Source: Chitinophaga horti (GTDB lineage Bacteria; Bacteroidota; Bacteroidia; Chitinophagales; Chitinophagaceae). From it: DNA of 64,000 bases. The stretch lies in the NCBI RefSeq assembly GCF_022867795.2, contig NZ_CP107006.1, positions 3,038,001 through 3,102,000 on the forward strand. Direction: 5' to 3'. Positions 54,397-63,395 of the stretch are shown here, in pieces. The stretch's first letter is position 1. Every line of letters starts with the position of its first letter. A program made the translations under genes and the position numbers. Below the pieces are notes generated by a model. The model had not been told where the DNA came from. It saw only the letters and a list, made by a program, of their open reading frames with translations, and did no database searches.

Positions 54397-55305
54397 CTAT
54401 GCTTTTTTAAAAATGCCGATAATATTTCTTCCTTCAATAGCCGGCGAGCACACCCGCATCAACACTTTATACAATGGCCGCGGGGTGATGCGCATCAACT
54501 GATAAAGCAGGGGGTTATGTTCCCGGTAATGTGCTTTTTGTACTTCGAACCACTTTTTATACTGTCCGAGTTTGGGATGCAACGGTTCCACGATGATCTG
54601 CTCCACTCCCAGCCCGAACCACTTAGGCATCTGCCCGAAAGCTTTACGTCCCCATAACCCGGCATGATGCGGCGGCAGGTTTAACGTATGCCAGCTGTCG
54701 TAGCGGTACAGGAAAGGGTTGTTATTCGGTACGCCGATGATCAGCCTTCCTCCTTTCCGTAACAGGCTTACGCAGGCCGTTAAAAAGTCGTGCACGTCGT
54801 AGATGTGCTCCAACACCTGGAAGGCGCACACCACATCATACTTTCCCGGGAAACGGGCCGCATGGTCCTGCACCGATTCCCCGTCCATACTCAGCCCCTG
54901 GGCCCGCGCGTCGGCAATGCCTTCGGGATTGAGTTCCAGACCGTGTGCGATAATACCCTTATTTTTTAACATTTTCAGAAAAACGCCGTCGCCCGCACCT
55001 ACCTCCAACACCTGTTCGCCTGCGTTGATCTGCCCGGTTGCGTAATGGTGCTCCCATTTAGCTTCCGGGTAATATTCCTTCTGATTGCGTTGCAGGTCTG
55101 CATAAAAGGCGCCGTCCCCAAAAATGTTTTCGGGCCAGTAAAACCGGTAGCCGGTATCGCCGCATTCATACAATCCGACTTCTTTAATGCCGGTAAAGAA
55201 ACGCTCCACCGACACGCCCTCATGGCGGTACTCCTCTATGATCCTGCTGCTGGGAAAGGAGGTAATGAGCGAAACGTTTTCGCGCCGAGTAACCGGACTT
55301 TGCAT
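54397..55305 (-). CDS. SAM-dependent methyltransferase
   Basis: A 302-residue class I methyltransferase. Motif I is QVLEVGAGDGVFLKML; GLELNPEGIADARAQGL and VVCAFQVLEHIYDVHDFL follow. The N-terminal 75 residues (EVGLYECGDTGYRFYWP) resemble the zinc-ribbon-like start of enzymes that methylate sugar intermediates or glycan ends, but no Cys4 site is complete. First gene of the methyltransferase/GT4 operon. A TAAATTTA box (55324-55317 region, minus strand) is a possible promoter. Confidence 0.88.
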   Translation of the reverse strand: MQSPVTRRENVSLITSFPSSRIIEEYRHEGVSVERFFTGIKEVGLYECGDTGYRFYWPENIFGDGAFYADLQRNQKEYYPEAKWEHHYATGQINAGEQVLEVGAGDGVFLKMLKNKGIIAHGLELNPEGIADARAQGLSMDGESVQDHAARFPGKYDVVCAFQVLEHIYDVHDFLTACVSLLRKGGRLIIGVPNNNPFLYRYDSWHTLNLPPHHAGLWGRKAFGQMPKWFGLGVEQIIVEPLHPKLGQYKKWFEVQKAHYREHNPLLYQLMRITPRPLYKVLMRVCSPAIEGRNIIGIFKKA

Positions 55306-55361
55306 ATGCCAAACTAAATTTATCGCCCATCGCTCGGGGGCTGGGTAATCAATGATGCTGC

Positions 55362-56045
55362 TTAATTTAAACGGCCGCCGCCAATAAAATACTTCTTCCA
55401 GTAGTCTTCATTCAGGGTACTGATCATCACCCCGGAGCTTACGGATGCGTGTACAAAACGGTCATTCTCGAGGTAAACGCCTACATGCGATACGCTCTTA
55501 CGGTTAATTTTAAAGAACACCAGGTCGCCATACTGCAATTCCTTGCGCGAAAGCTTACGCGACTGGTTGTAAAGGTCGGCCGAGTTACCATACGAAATAC
55601 CGGCTTTAAATACTTCGAGCAGCATATTGGTCGCGAAGTGTGAGCAGTCGATGCCGCTGCGAGTGTTGCCCCCCATGCGGTACGGGGTGCCCCACCATTC
55701 TTCTATAAAGTTGAATAACCGCTCGTTGGTCACCTCCTCCACGGCCACATCCAGCAGCTGGGCATACTTAAACTGCCAGCTGGCGGCATTTTCTATATCC
55801 GCCCCGCTCCGGCGATCGTCGCGCGAGCGGGTGTTGGTATTACGGCCATTGTAACGGTGGGTGGTGGTTTTCGCTTCGCGGGATATGCTGATATCGTCGA
55901 TGAAGGCTACCTTGTCGTTTTTCGCCGCCGGTTTTTCCGTACCCTTTTTACCTGCAGACGTGGTTTTCCGGGCGCTGCTACAGGAAGCGAGTACCAGGAG
56001 GCAAAACGACAGTTGTATGAGTAAATTCCCCTTTCTGATCATCAT
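55362..56045 (-). CDS. NlpC/P60 cell-wall peptidase, lipoprotein
   Basis: A 227-residue lipoprotein. The signal ends in LLVLASC, with Cys as the likely lipidated residue, followed by a Ser/Lys-rich linker. The C-terminal NlpC/P60 domain (about residues 105-227) has catalytic Cys in GIDCSHFATNMLLEVF and His in SVSHVGVYLENDRFVHAS. The enzyme should cleave peptide bonds in peptidoglycan stems at the periplasmic face. The start is ambiguous: GTG at 56051, or ATG at 56045 or 56042; the ATG at 56045 is chosen. Confidence 0.9.
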   Translation of the reverse strand: MMIRKGNLLIQLSFCLLVLASCSSARKTTSAGKKGTEKPAAKNDKVAFIDDISISREAKTTTHRYNGRNTNTRSRDDRRSGADIENAASWQFKYAQLLDVAVEEVTNERLFNFIEEWWGTPYRMGGNTRSGIDCSHFATNMLLEVFKAGISYGNSADLYNQSRKLSRKELQYGDLVFFKINRKSVSHVGVYLENDRFVHASVSSGVMISTLNEDYWKKYFIGGGRLN

Positions 56046-56422
56046 TTTCACGCGACATGGTTTTTCTAAAAGTCTGCAAAATATAAAAATCTGCGATAAT
56101 GAAATAGATCAACAGTATACAAATAATATTTTTTTTGAAGCCGTTGCCGGAAAATGGCGCCTGTGGCCCCCGGAGTATACCCCAGGAAATCACGGCCAGC
56201 TTAGCCCGGTAACAGCCGGCATGCTCCAAACGATGCCTGCCGCGTAAATGTTGTTCCCTGCCGGATATCGTTGCACAAACGCGGCAAATTCCTGGCTGTT
56301 TGCGTGTTGCTGCCCAAACGCATTCCTGATTTACGTAAACTTGTACCATTGTGCCCGGACGAGCACAACCTTCTGCGTACCGCGCCTGTTATGAAGGATA
56401 AGGAAGCTTAAAAACTATACGT
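56046..56422. other. Intergenic stretch, no gene
   Basis: This 377-bp divergent region has AT-rich parts at 56080-56140 and an 8-bp inverted repeat, TGCCGCGT (56238-56245) and ACGCGGCA (56279-56286), with a 33-nt spacer. TAAACTTG (56336-56343) is one base off the -7 consensus on the plus strand, 79 nt before the OsmC gene. Nothing else is supported. Confidence 0.4.
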
Positions 56423-57061
56423 ATGCAATACAAAATGGAAAAACCCGTACACGGCGAAAACGGTACGGTAAAATATCAATGCACGATCGATTGGCGTAAT
56501 GGTTCTTTTTTGGTAGATGAACCGCTTACCGCGGGCGGACAAGATCTTGGCCCGGACCCATACACGCTCATGCTGGCTTCCCTGGCCTCCTGTACGATGA
56601 TCACTTTACGCATGTACATCGAGCGAAAAAACTGGAATGTGCCGCGCATTATCGTGAACGCTAATCTCTGGCAGGAAAAAGTGGAAGACCGCACCAAAAC
56701 TACCATGGACCGCGACATTGCTTTTCCCGGGGCAGAGCTGGATACCACGCAGAAAAACCGGCTGCTCGAGATCGCGAAGAACTGTCCTATTTCGAAATTA
56801 CTCGAAGGCGAAACGATCGTACGTTCTTTCGTGCTGCATGAAGAAGATATCGAAGAAAAAATCAAATACAGTAATGACGACATCACCGTATTATGGAAAC
56901 CTTCTTTCTGCAAACATGCCGCACGTTGTGTAAGCCAGTTGCCAACCGTGTTTGATGTAAAAGCGAGACCATGGATCAACCCACATGGCGCCACTACCGA
57001 ACAAATTATCGAACAGGTGAATCGTTGCCCGACCGGCGCGTTGACTTACATCAGAAAATAG
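56423..57061 (+). CDS. OsmC-like protein fused to a 4Fe-4S domain
   Basis: A 212-residue two-domain protein. Residues about 1-140 form an OsmC/Ohr-like fold (GPDPYTLMLASLASCTMITLR); the Cys of SLASC and Cys in KNCPISKLL are the two redox positions of peroxide-reducing OsmC proteins. Residues about 145-212 form a Fer4_19-type mono-cluster domain: SFCKHAARC, then RPWINPHG, EQVNRCPTGAL. The cluster may be sensitive to oxidants and could control or feed the thiol site. I know no tested role for the fusion. Single-gene unit on the plus strand. Confidence 0.85.
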   Translation: MQYKMEKPVHGENGTVKYQCTIDWRNGSFLVDEPLTAGGQDLGPDPYTLMLASLASCTMITLRMYIERKNWNVPRIIVNANLWQEKVEDRTKTTMDRDIAFPGAELDTTQKNRLLEIAKNCPISKLLEGETIVRSFVLHEEDIEEKIKYSNDDITVLWKPSFCKHAARCVSQLPTVFDVKARPWINPHGATTEQIIEQVNRCPTGALTYIRK

Positions 57062-57262
57062 CCTTTTCTCCGTTCAAAAAAAGGATAAGCGGTATTGGTT
57101 TTTTCAATCCTAAACGAATTGTAAATGGCATAAAAAAATATCTTTATATTTTGATGAATGAAGCTCGCGAATGCCCTATCTTGCTGCTTTATAGCCGACG
57201 ACCTCTTTTTAGAGAAACGAAAAAAACCGGCCATTCATCAACTGAAAAAGCGAATGATTTTA

Positions 57263-58672
57263 ATGAAAAGAAAAGTCAATTTTAGCGTATGGACGGCAAT
57301 GCTTGCGGGCATTCTTTTATTGCCTTCCGCCGTTACAACAGCACAGACCATCAGCGCGGAACAATTGCGCAAGGACCAGCAGGATTTTGTGAACCTTGGC
57401 TTCGGTATGTTTATTCACTATGGCATTGCCACGTACGTAAACGATGACTGGGCAGATCCTGATGCACCGGCCTCCTTATTCAATCCTAAAAAACTGGATG
57501 CAGAACAATGGGCAAAAGCAGCAAAGTCAGCGAACATGACCTACGGTTGCTTAACCACCAAACACCACAGCGGCTTCCCTATCTGGGATACCAAAACCAC
57601 CGATTACAACGTGATGAACAGTCCGTTGAAACGCGACGTGGTGAAAGAATACGCCGATGCTTTCCGTAAGAACGGGCTGAAAGTAATGTTGTATTACTCT
57701 ATCCTGGATACGCATCACGAACTGCGCCCCGGCCAGATCACCAAAGCACATATCGGGATGGTGAAAGAGCAATTGCGTGAATTGCTCACCAACTACGGTA
57801 CGATCGACGCCATGATCATCGACGGATGGGATGCACCGTGGTCCAGGATTTCTTACGACGACGTTCCTTTCGAAGAAATTTATATGCTGATCAAGTCTAT
57901 CCAGCCCCGTTGCCTGGTGATGGACCTGAATGCAGCGAAGTATCCTGCTGAAGCCCTGTTTTACACCGACATCAAGTCGTACGAGCAGGGAGCCGGCCAG
58001 CACATCTCTAAAGAGAGCAACAAGCTGCCCGCCCTCTCCTGCCTGCCGTTGCAGTCGAACTGGTTCTGGAAAACCAGCATGCCGCGTCAGCGTATGAAAA
58101 ACCCGGAGGAACTGGTGAACAAAATGCTGGTACCCTTTAACCAGGCATACTGTAACTTCATCCTGAACGTAGCGCCTAACCGCGACGGTCAATTTGACGA
58201 CAACGCCCTGGAAGCCCTGAAACAGATCGGCAAGCTGTACAACAAACCAGCTACCCTGCCTTCCTTCCCGGAAGCGGCCATGCCCATCATTTCGCACAAC
58301 AAGGCGAAATTTCAGCCCGCTAACACCAGCTGGAGCAACGACTACGCGATCATGGACTTTGGTAACGACGACCGTTTTGGTACTGCGTGGAACTCGCATC
58401 CTTCGGTGAAAAAGCCCTGGTACGAAGTGGAGCTGTCTGGCGACAAAGGTGTAAACCTGATCACCATTACAGAAGATGGCAACATCACCAAATATCGCCT
58501 CGAGTATTCCGTAAACGGTGTTTGGAAAACACTGGTAAACGGTACCGATGCCGGCAAAGTGAAAGTTCACCGCTTTAACCGCGTATGGGCCGATAAAGTG
58601 CGCATCGTGATAGAAGAATATAAGAACACTCCGTCGATCAACGAGTTTGGTGTGTACGATGAACGTAAATAG
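57263..58672 (+). CDS. GH29 alpha-L-fucosidase, secreted
   Basis: A 469-residue enzyme with signal peptide (VWTAMLAGILLLPSAVTTAQ). The catalytic barrel (about residues 30-340) shows LGFGMFIHYG, LTTKHHSGFPIWDTKTTDYN and MIIDGWDAP, whose Asp is the expected nucleophile of the family. A C-terminal F5/8-type beta-sandwich (about 375-465) follows. It releases L-fucose from glycans. The start ATG at 57263 is chosen; 57254 in the same frame is possible. It lies outside the SusC/SusD region and ends at a strong terminator. Confidence 0.9.
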   Translation: MKRKVNFSVWTAMLAGILLLPSAVTTAQTISAEQLRKDQQDFVNLGFGMFIHYGIATYVNDDWADPDAPASLFNPKKLDAEQWAKAAKSANMTYGCLTTKHHSGFPIWDTKTTDYNVMNSPLKRDVVKEYADAFRKNGLKVMLYYSILDTHHELRPGQITKAHIGMVKEQLRELLTNYGTIDAMIIDGWDAPWSRISYDDVPFEEIYMLIKSIQPRCLVMDLNAAKYPAEALFYTDIKSYEQGAGQHISKESNKLPALSCLPLQSNWFWKTSMPRQRMKNPEELVNKMLVPFNQAYCNFILNVAPNRDGQFDDNALEALKQIGKLYNKPATLPSFPEAAMPIISHNKAKFQPANTSWSNDYAIMDFGNDDRFGTAWNSHPSVKKPWYEVELSGDKGVNLITITEDGNITKYRLEYSVNGVWKTLVNGTDAGKVKVHRFNRVWADKVRIVIEEYKNTPSINEFGVYDERK

Positions 58673-58979
58673 CTATTAACAATCTATTAGGAAAAAAGGG
58701 AAGCCGATAAGCTTCCCTTTTTTATTGCGCCACACTTAATGGAATACTTTTTGAACCCCTACCTGAAACTGTTTACTCCATTATGTCATTAATAACCGCT
58801 TAACAAAATTCCACATCGGCCCTATTGTACAGGTTGGAAATTATTTTTAAAATTGGACGAGTATTACAACACCACCGAAGAATAAGAAAACGTAAACCAA
58901 ATCCGAGAGAGCGCTCAATTGTCAGTAACCGAATTACAAAGACCTACGACCGGACAGCGCATTGTTTTAAAACCTTTCT
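58673..58979. other. Intergenic stretch with terminator
   Basis: The first 50 nt hold the terminator of the GH29 gene (58692-58723). The following about 250 nt are AT-rich and end at the PAS gene; no -7 box or repeat was convincing. Confidence 0.4.
58692..58723 (+). terminator. Terminator after the GH29 gene
   Basis: A 13-bp perfect stem, AAAAAAGGGAAGC (58692-58704) and GCTTCCCTTTTTT (58711-58723), loop CGATAA, so the T tract is part of the stem. The A-rich side makes it work in the minus direction as well. Confidence 0.85.
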
Positions 58980-60944
58980 ATGATTGATGTGATTTCACCC
59001 GCGCGCATTGTGCTTGTGTATGTTATTTTAAGTTTGCTATGGATCTATTTCTCCGACACGATGTTATTGTATGTGTTCGAAGACCCCACCGCGGCAGCGC
59101 TTACACAGGTACAACATTTTAAGGGAGCCGGCTACATCCTGCTCACCGGCGTGCTGCTATTGTGGCTACTGAAAGGCTATTGGCACCGCATTAAAGAAAC
59201 TGACACGGCCTACAGCCGCATTTTCGAAACGAGCCCGCAACCAATGTGGATCTTCGACAAAAAAACTTACGCTTTCCTGGAAGTGAATGACGCCGCCCTG
59301 TATGCCTACGGCTACTCCCGCGACGAATTCCTGAATCTCACCATTCTCGACATTCGCCCCACGGAAGACATCCAGAAAATTATGACCAGCCAGGTCACCA
59401 CCAAAGAAGGTTACCAGAAGGCGGGCATGTGGCGGCATCTGCGTAAAGACCGATCCATTATGTATGTAAACGTACAAGCTTACGGCACCAACTTCCAGGG
59501 GCACGAGGCTGAAGTGGTTTGCGTATGGGATATGACCGAAAAATACCTGGCGGACGAAGCCCTGAAGGAGCAAAAAAGGGTATTATCCACCATCATCAAC
59601 AGCACCGAAGATCTCATCTGGTCTGTAAACAAACATAAACGTTTCGTCGCCTTCAATAAACCGTTCGCCACGATCATCGGCCAGATGGCCGGCCGCCCTA
59701 TCGAGGTGGGTGACGATCAGCCGGTGGTAGAAAGCGAGGCACAGTTCCAGAAATGGCAGCAGTTGTACGACCGCGCGCTGGAAGGAGAAAAGATCGTACT
59801 GGAAGAAGAACGCTTCATGCCCGACCTGGGACAAGTATTTACCGAAACTACCTTTAACCCCATTTTCGAGGGCACCGATATAGTGGGCGTCGCCTGTTTT
59901 GCCCGCGATGTTACAACTACCCGGCAGCAAGCCATCCAGCTGAAGAAAGCCGTAGAGCGCTACGACCTCGTCAATCTCGCCACCAACGACGCCATCTGGG
60001 ACTGGGACCTGGCGGAAGATAAAATCACCTGGAACGATAACGTACTGCTCACCTTTGGCTACCAATACATGATCGACGATGCCAGTCACTGGAAAGAACA
60101 CCTGCACCCCGACGATGCAGAACGGGTGATCGAATCCGTATTTGGCGCCATCTATGAAGGAAAAACCAACTGGTCGGCCGAGTTTCGCTTTAAAACGGGT
60201 AACAATACCTACCGCTACGTGATCGCCCGCAGTTATATCATGAAAAACGATAAGGGACAAGCCGTACGTATGATTGGCTCCATGCGCGACATACAGGACC
60301 GCAAAAGTTCCGAGGAAGAAATCAGGAAGTTGTCGCTGGTGGCAAGCCTCACTTCCAACCCGGTGATCATTCTCGACCACGAAGGCCGCATCGAATGGGT
60401 GAACAAAGCCTTCGAGCTGCTCTCCGGTTATACGCTGGAAGAAGTAAACGGACAAACACCACAATCGTTCCTGCATGGGCCGGATACCAATCCCGACACG
60501 GTAGAAGAGATTCTGCGTTGTATACAACAGGGACGTAATTGTAAGGCAGAAGTGCTGAATTACAGCCAATGGGGCGAGCCGTACTGGGTGATGGCAGATA
60601 TTACGCCAGTAGTAGACGATGAGGGCAAAGTAGAAAAAACCATTACGATACAAACCAATATCAGCGAGCAAAAGAAGTTCGAACAGCAGCTGGAAACAAC
60701 CAACCGGCACCTGATGGAAGTCGCCTACATCAGCTCCCACCGCCTGCGCCGGCCCGTGGCATCCTTACTGGGTGTAATGGCCCTGTTCGATAAACAGAAC
60801 ATGAACAACCCGGAGAACGGGCAACTGGTGAGCTACATTGAAAAACTTACCCAGGAAATGGATGCGATGCTACACGAACTGGCAGACAAGTGTAACCAAA
60901 TTTACCTGAACAGTCACCAGCAGGAGGAGCCGACAGAAAACTAA
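58980..60944 (+). CDS. Membrane PAS protein with kinase-like dimerisation helix
   Basis: A 654-residue protein. Two N-terminal membrane helices (IVLVYVILSLLWIYFSDTML and GYILLTGVLLLWLLKGYW) are followed by four PAS domains (about residues 70-190, 205-320, 330-450 and 455-575). The end (about 580-654) has SSHRLRRPVASLLGVMALF, a histidine-kinase dimerisation helix with the phospho-accepting His replaced in context (SHRLRRP for the usual SHELRTP), and then stops; no ATPase domain follows. It could be phosphorylated by another kinase or act as a dimeric sensor. Its stop overlaps the convergent secreted protein gene by 4 nt. Confidence 0.85.
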   Translation: MIDVISPARIVLVYVILSLLWIYFSDTMLLYVFEDPTAAALTQVQHFKGAGYILLTGVLLLWLLKGYWHRIKETDTAYSRIFETSPQPMWIFDKKTYAFLEVNDAALYAYGYSRDEFLNLTILDIRPTEDIQKIMTSQVTTKEGYQKAGMWRHLRKDRSIMYVNVQAYGTNFQGHEAEVVCVWDMTEKYLADEALKEQKRVLSTIINSTEDLIWSVNKHKRFVAFNKPFATIIGQMAGRPIEVGDDQPVVESEAQFQKWQQLYDRALEGEKIVLEEERFMPDLGQVFTETTFNPIFEGTDIVGVACFARDVTTTRQQAIQLKKAVERYDLVNLATNDAIWDWDLAEDKITWNDNVLLTFGYQYMIDDASHWKEHLHPDDAERVIESVFGAIYEGKTNWSAEFRFKTGNNTYRYVIARSYIMKNDKGQAVRMIGSMRDIQDRKSSEEEIRKLSLVASLTSNPVIILDHEGRIEWVNKAFELLSGYTLEEVNGQTPQSFLHGPDTNPDTVEEILRCIQQGRNCKAEVLNYSQWGEPYWVMADITPVVDDEGKVEKTITIQTNISEQKKFEQQLETTNRHLMEVAYISSHRLRRPVASLLGVMALFDKQNMNNPENGQLVSYIEKLTQEMDAMLHELADKCNQIYLNSHQQEEPTEN

Positions 60945-61372
60945 CTGCCCGGCGCTACCGGTTTATTCACCCGCACGAGCGAGATATCCTCTCCTTCGGC
61001 GTTGTTAAAAACCACCGATATGGTATAGAGCACCGTAGGCGGCTCGTCCTTTAAACGATAGTAACAATCACAAACGATCAGCGTAAACTCCTCATTCGGT
61101 GTAACGGAGATGAACAACTCCGCTCCCTGCTTCAGGGTGGCACGGGCTTCCCGCGTCATATCTTTTACCAGGGGCCTTAGCTCCGGCCGCGCCTTCAGGG
61201 TGTCGGGCTGGATCATGTTCAACGCCTTTTTTGTTTTGCCTTTCTCCACATAGGTAAGGAACTGCGTGGCAATATCCACCTTCTTTTGCATAGCCTCGAT
61301 CTGTGCAAAGGACTGCATCGTTATTAACAAGGCGGCCGCCACCGCCAGCATGTGTTTCATATACCGGTTCAT
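60941..61372 (-). CDS. Small secreted protein, unknown
   Basis: A 143-residue protein with signal peptide (MLAVAAALLITMQSFAQ), so periplasmic or secreted. The start MNRYMKHML is chosen; a second ATG (MKHML) four codons later is equally possible. The rest is an alpha+beta domain of about 120 residues (IATQFLTYVEKGKTKKALN, FTLIVCDCYYRLKDEPP) of the DUF-like secreted type seen in Bacteroidota; I do not recognise a family. Divergent from the aminopeptidase gene. Confidence 0.7.
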   Translation of the reverse strand: MNRYMKHMLAVAAALLITMQSFAQIEAMQKKVDIATQFLTYVEKGKTKKALNMIQPDTLKARPELRPLVKDMTREARATLKQGAELFISVTPNEEFTLIVCDCYYRLKDEPPTVLYTISVVFNNAEGEDISLVRVNKPVAPGS

Positions 61373-61391
61373 AGGACTGAAGGTAGCGAAT

Positions 61392-61422
61392 ATTGTTAAT
61401 TGCCCCGTATTTTCTAAATTTG
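61392..61422 (+). promoter_or_regulatory. Promoter of the aminopeptidase P gene
   Basis: ATTG (61392-61395), exactly 19 nt, then TAAATTTG (61415-61422), a full TAnnTTTG. It lies 38 nt before the start and settles it: the longer open frame upstream reaches back to 61266, before this promoter. Confidence 0.65.
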
Positions 61423-61460
61423 GCCGGTTCAAGCGGACTTCACCATTAAAAAAGAAGCGA

Positions 61461-62861
61461 ATGCATTTTAAACTTTTTCCGAAAGCTACGTATAAACGGC
61501 GCAGAGAGGTATTGAGGACGAACATCGGCAGCGGGCTGATACTGTTGATGGGTAACGAATACAGCAGCATGAACTATAAAGACAACACCTTCCCCTTTCG
61601 CCAGGATAGTACGTTTTTGTACTACTTCGGACTGGATGTGGCCGGACTGGCAGGCATCATTGATGCCGAGTCGGGTGAGGAAGTGATCTTTGGCAATGAA
61701 CTGAGCATCGACGATATTATCTGGACGGGCGACCTGCCTACCGTTCGGGAAATGGCGGCGGAAGTCGATGTACGTAATACCGCTCCCTATGCGGAGATCG
61801 GCAATTATGTAAAGAAAGCTTTGTCGGCGGGCCGCACGGTACATATCTTAAAACCTTACCGGCCGGAGAACAAGATCCGCCTGGCCGAATGGTTAAGCGT
61901 GCCGGTAGCGGAAGTAGATCAAAAAGTATCGGTTAAACTGATCAAAGCCGTTGTAGCGCAACGTTCTCATAAAGAAGCGATCGAAGTCGCTGAAATAGAA
62001 AAATCCGTTTCCATCAGCGTAGACATGCACCTGGCTGCCATTACCGGCACCCGCCCGGGCATGAAGGAATTTGAAGTGGCGGCCAGGGTAGAAGCCGTAG
62101 CCCTGGCTGCGAACGGCCGCCTGGCTTATCCGACGATCCTGAGCATTGACGGTGAGGTATTACACAATCACTATCACGGCAACACCATTGAAGACGGGGA
62201 TATGGTATTGGTAGATGCAGGTGCTGAAAACGATATGCACTACGCCGGTGACCTGACCCGTACTTACCCCGGCGGCAAACAGTTCAGCAGCCGTCAGGCC
62301 GAGGTGTACAACGCCGTACTGGCTTCTATGGACCATGCCATCAGTCTCCTGAAACCAGGCATAACGTATATGGAAGTACACCGCCAGGCGAACGTAAAAT
62401 TGCTGGAAGGCCTGAAAGCCATCGGCCTCGTGACCGGCGATGTGGAAGAAGCGGTTGAAGCCGGCGCCCATACCCTCTTTTTCCAATGCGGCCTCGGTCA
62501 CATGATGGGGCTCGACGTGCACGATATGGAAGACCTTGGCGAACAGTACCTGGGGTACACGGATACGCTCATCAAACGCACCGACTTCGGCTGGAAATCG
62601 CTCCGCCTCGGCCGCGAGCTGGAGCAGGGTTTTGTGCTCACGGTAGAACCCGGTGTATACATCATCCCACAACTGATCGATCGCTGGAAGGCAGATAACC
62701 AACTGCCGCAGTTTATCAATTACTCCCTGCTGGAGCAATACCGCGACTTCGGTGGCATCCGCATAGAGGATAACTTCCTGATCACCGGGAACGGCCACCA
62801 GTTGCTGGGCAAATACCTGCCTAAAACACTGAAAGAAATAGAAGCGCTGCGGAACTACTAA
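61461..62861 (+). CDS. pepP: Xaa-Pro aminopeptidase (aminopeptidase P)
   Basis: A 466-residue M24 metallopeptidase. The N-terminal creatinase-like domain (about residues 1-165) is followed by the pita-bread catalytic domain. Metal ligands are Asp in VLVDAGAENDMHYAGDLTRT (two Asp), His in GLGHMMGLDVHDM, and Glu in VLTVEPGVYI and GIRIEDNFL. It removes an N-terminal residue before proline and is cytoplasmic. Single gene with its own promoter and terminator. Confidence 0.93.
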   Translation: MHFKLFPKATYKRRREVLRTNIGSGLILLMGNEYSSMNYKDNTFPFRQDSTFLYYFGLDVAGLAGIIDAESGEEVIFGNELSIDDIIWTGDLPTVREMAAEVDVRNTAPYAEIGNYVKKALSAGRTVHILKPYRPENKIRLAEWLSVPVAEVDQKVSVKLIKAVVAQRSHKEAIEVAEIEKSVSISVDMHLAAITGTRPGMKEFEVAARVEAVALAANGRLAYPTILSIDGEVLHNHYHGNTIEDGDMVLVDAGAENDMHYAGDLTRTYPGGKQFSSRQAEVYNAVLASMDHAISLLKPGITYMEVHRQANVKLLEGLKAIGLVTGDVEEAVEAGAHTLFFQCGLGHMMGLDVHDMEDLGEQYLGYTDTLIKRTDFGWKSLRLGRELEQGFVLTVEPGVYIIPQLIDRWKADNQLPQFINYSLLEQYRDFGGIRIEDNFLITGNGHQLLGKYLPKTLKEIEALRNY

Positions 62862-62879
62862 ATCCCGGCTAATTAAAGG

Positions 62880-62914
62880 AAGCTGCGGTCACCGGTGGTG
62901 GCCGCAGCTTTTTT
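62880..62914 (+). terminator. Terminator after the aminopeptidase gene
   Basis: A 9-bp perfect stem AAGCTGCGG (62880-62888) and CCGCAGCTT (62902-62910) with a 13-nt loop, followed by TTTT. It touches the stop of the convergent secreted protein. Confidence 0.85.
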
Positions 62915-63275
62915 AATAGATCGTAAGGAAAGCCGTGTAAATAATATTCACATTAAACGTTGCATAGCCCGCATCGGTGGTCACCGAGTTACCATTCAAC
63001 GTAAACGTACGCGTGCCGGGTGCGGATGTATACACGTTGATCGTGTAATAACCAGGCGTGAGCGGCCCGTATCCCATACCCGTACCGGGGTTAAGGGTGG
63101 CGCTCAATGAAGTAGGGCCATACACGTACAGGCTGCCGTAATAGTTGGGGCTGTTCATTACATTTAAGCCGATGCTATCAAACACCTTTGCAGGAGCAGA
63201 AGCCTGGGTCGTGCTGTACTGAAGCGGAATGGCGGCCAGTACGCAAATGAATACGCTGAGGAGTAGTTTTTTCAT
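62913..63275 (-). CDS. Small secreted beta-rich protein, unknown
   Basis: A 120-residue protein with signal peptide (LLLSVFICVLAAIPL). The mature part is rich in Gly, Tyr, Ser and Thr with no charged cluster (NYYGSLYVYGPTSLSATLNP, GYYTINVYTSAPGTRTFTLN), consistent with a single beta-sandwich. An N-terminally longer frame exists, but MKKLLLSV is the clear signal-peptide start. No family recognised. Confidence 0.72.
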   Translation of the reverse strand: MKKLLLSVFICVLAAIPLQYSTTQASAPAKVFDSIGLNVMNSPNYYGSLYVYGPTSLSATLNPGTGMGYGPLTPGYYTINVYTSAPGTRTFTLNGNSVTTDAGYATFNVNIIYTAFLTIY

Positions 63276-63395
63276 AACAATGCAGTTTAAGTGAAACGGA
63301 ATGAGGGGTACAATCGACTCACAATGTAACCCGTCTGACTGCAACCGAATTGCGGCCGCCAACGTAATCCCGTCACTTATACCTATCTTTACCGG

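Noticed and set aside
53590..54657. A 355-codon open frame antisense to the methyltransferase genes
   Set aside because: No family motif, unusual His/Val-rich composition and full overlap with two well-supported genes on the other strand. The same applies to long antisense frames at 57551-58570, 59583-60740, 261-1028 and 32938-33762.
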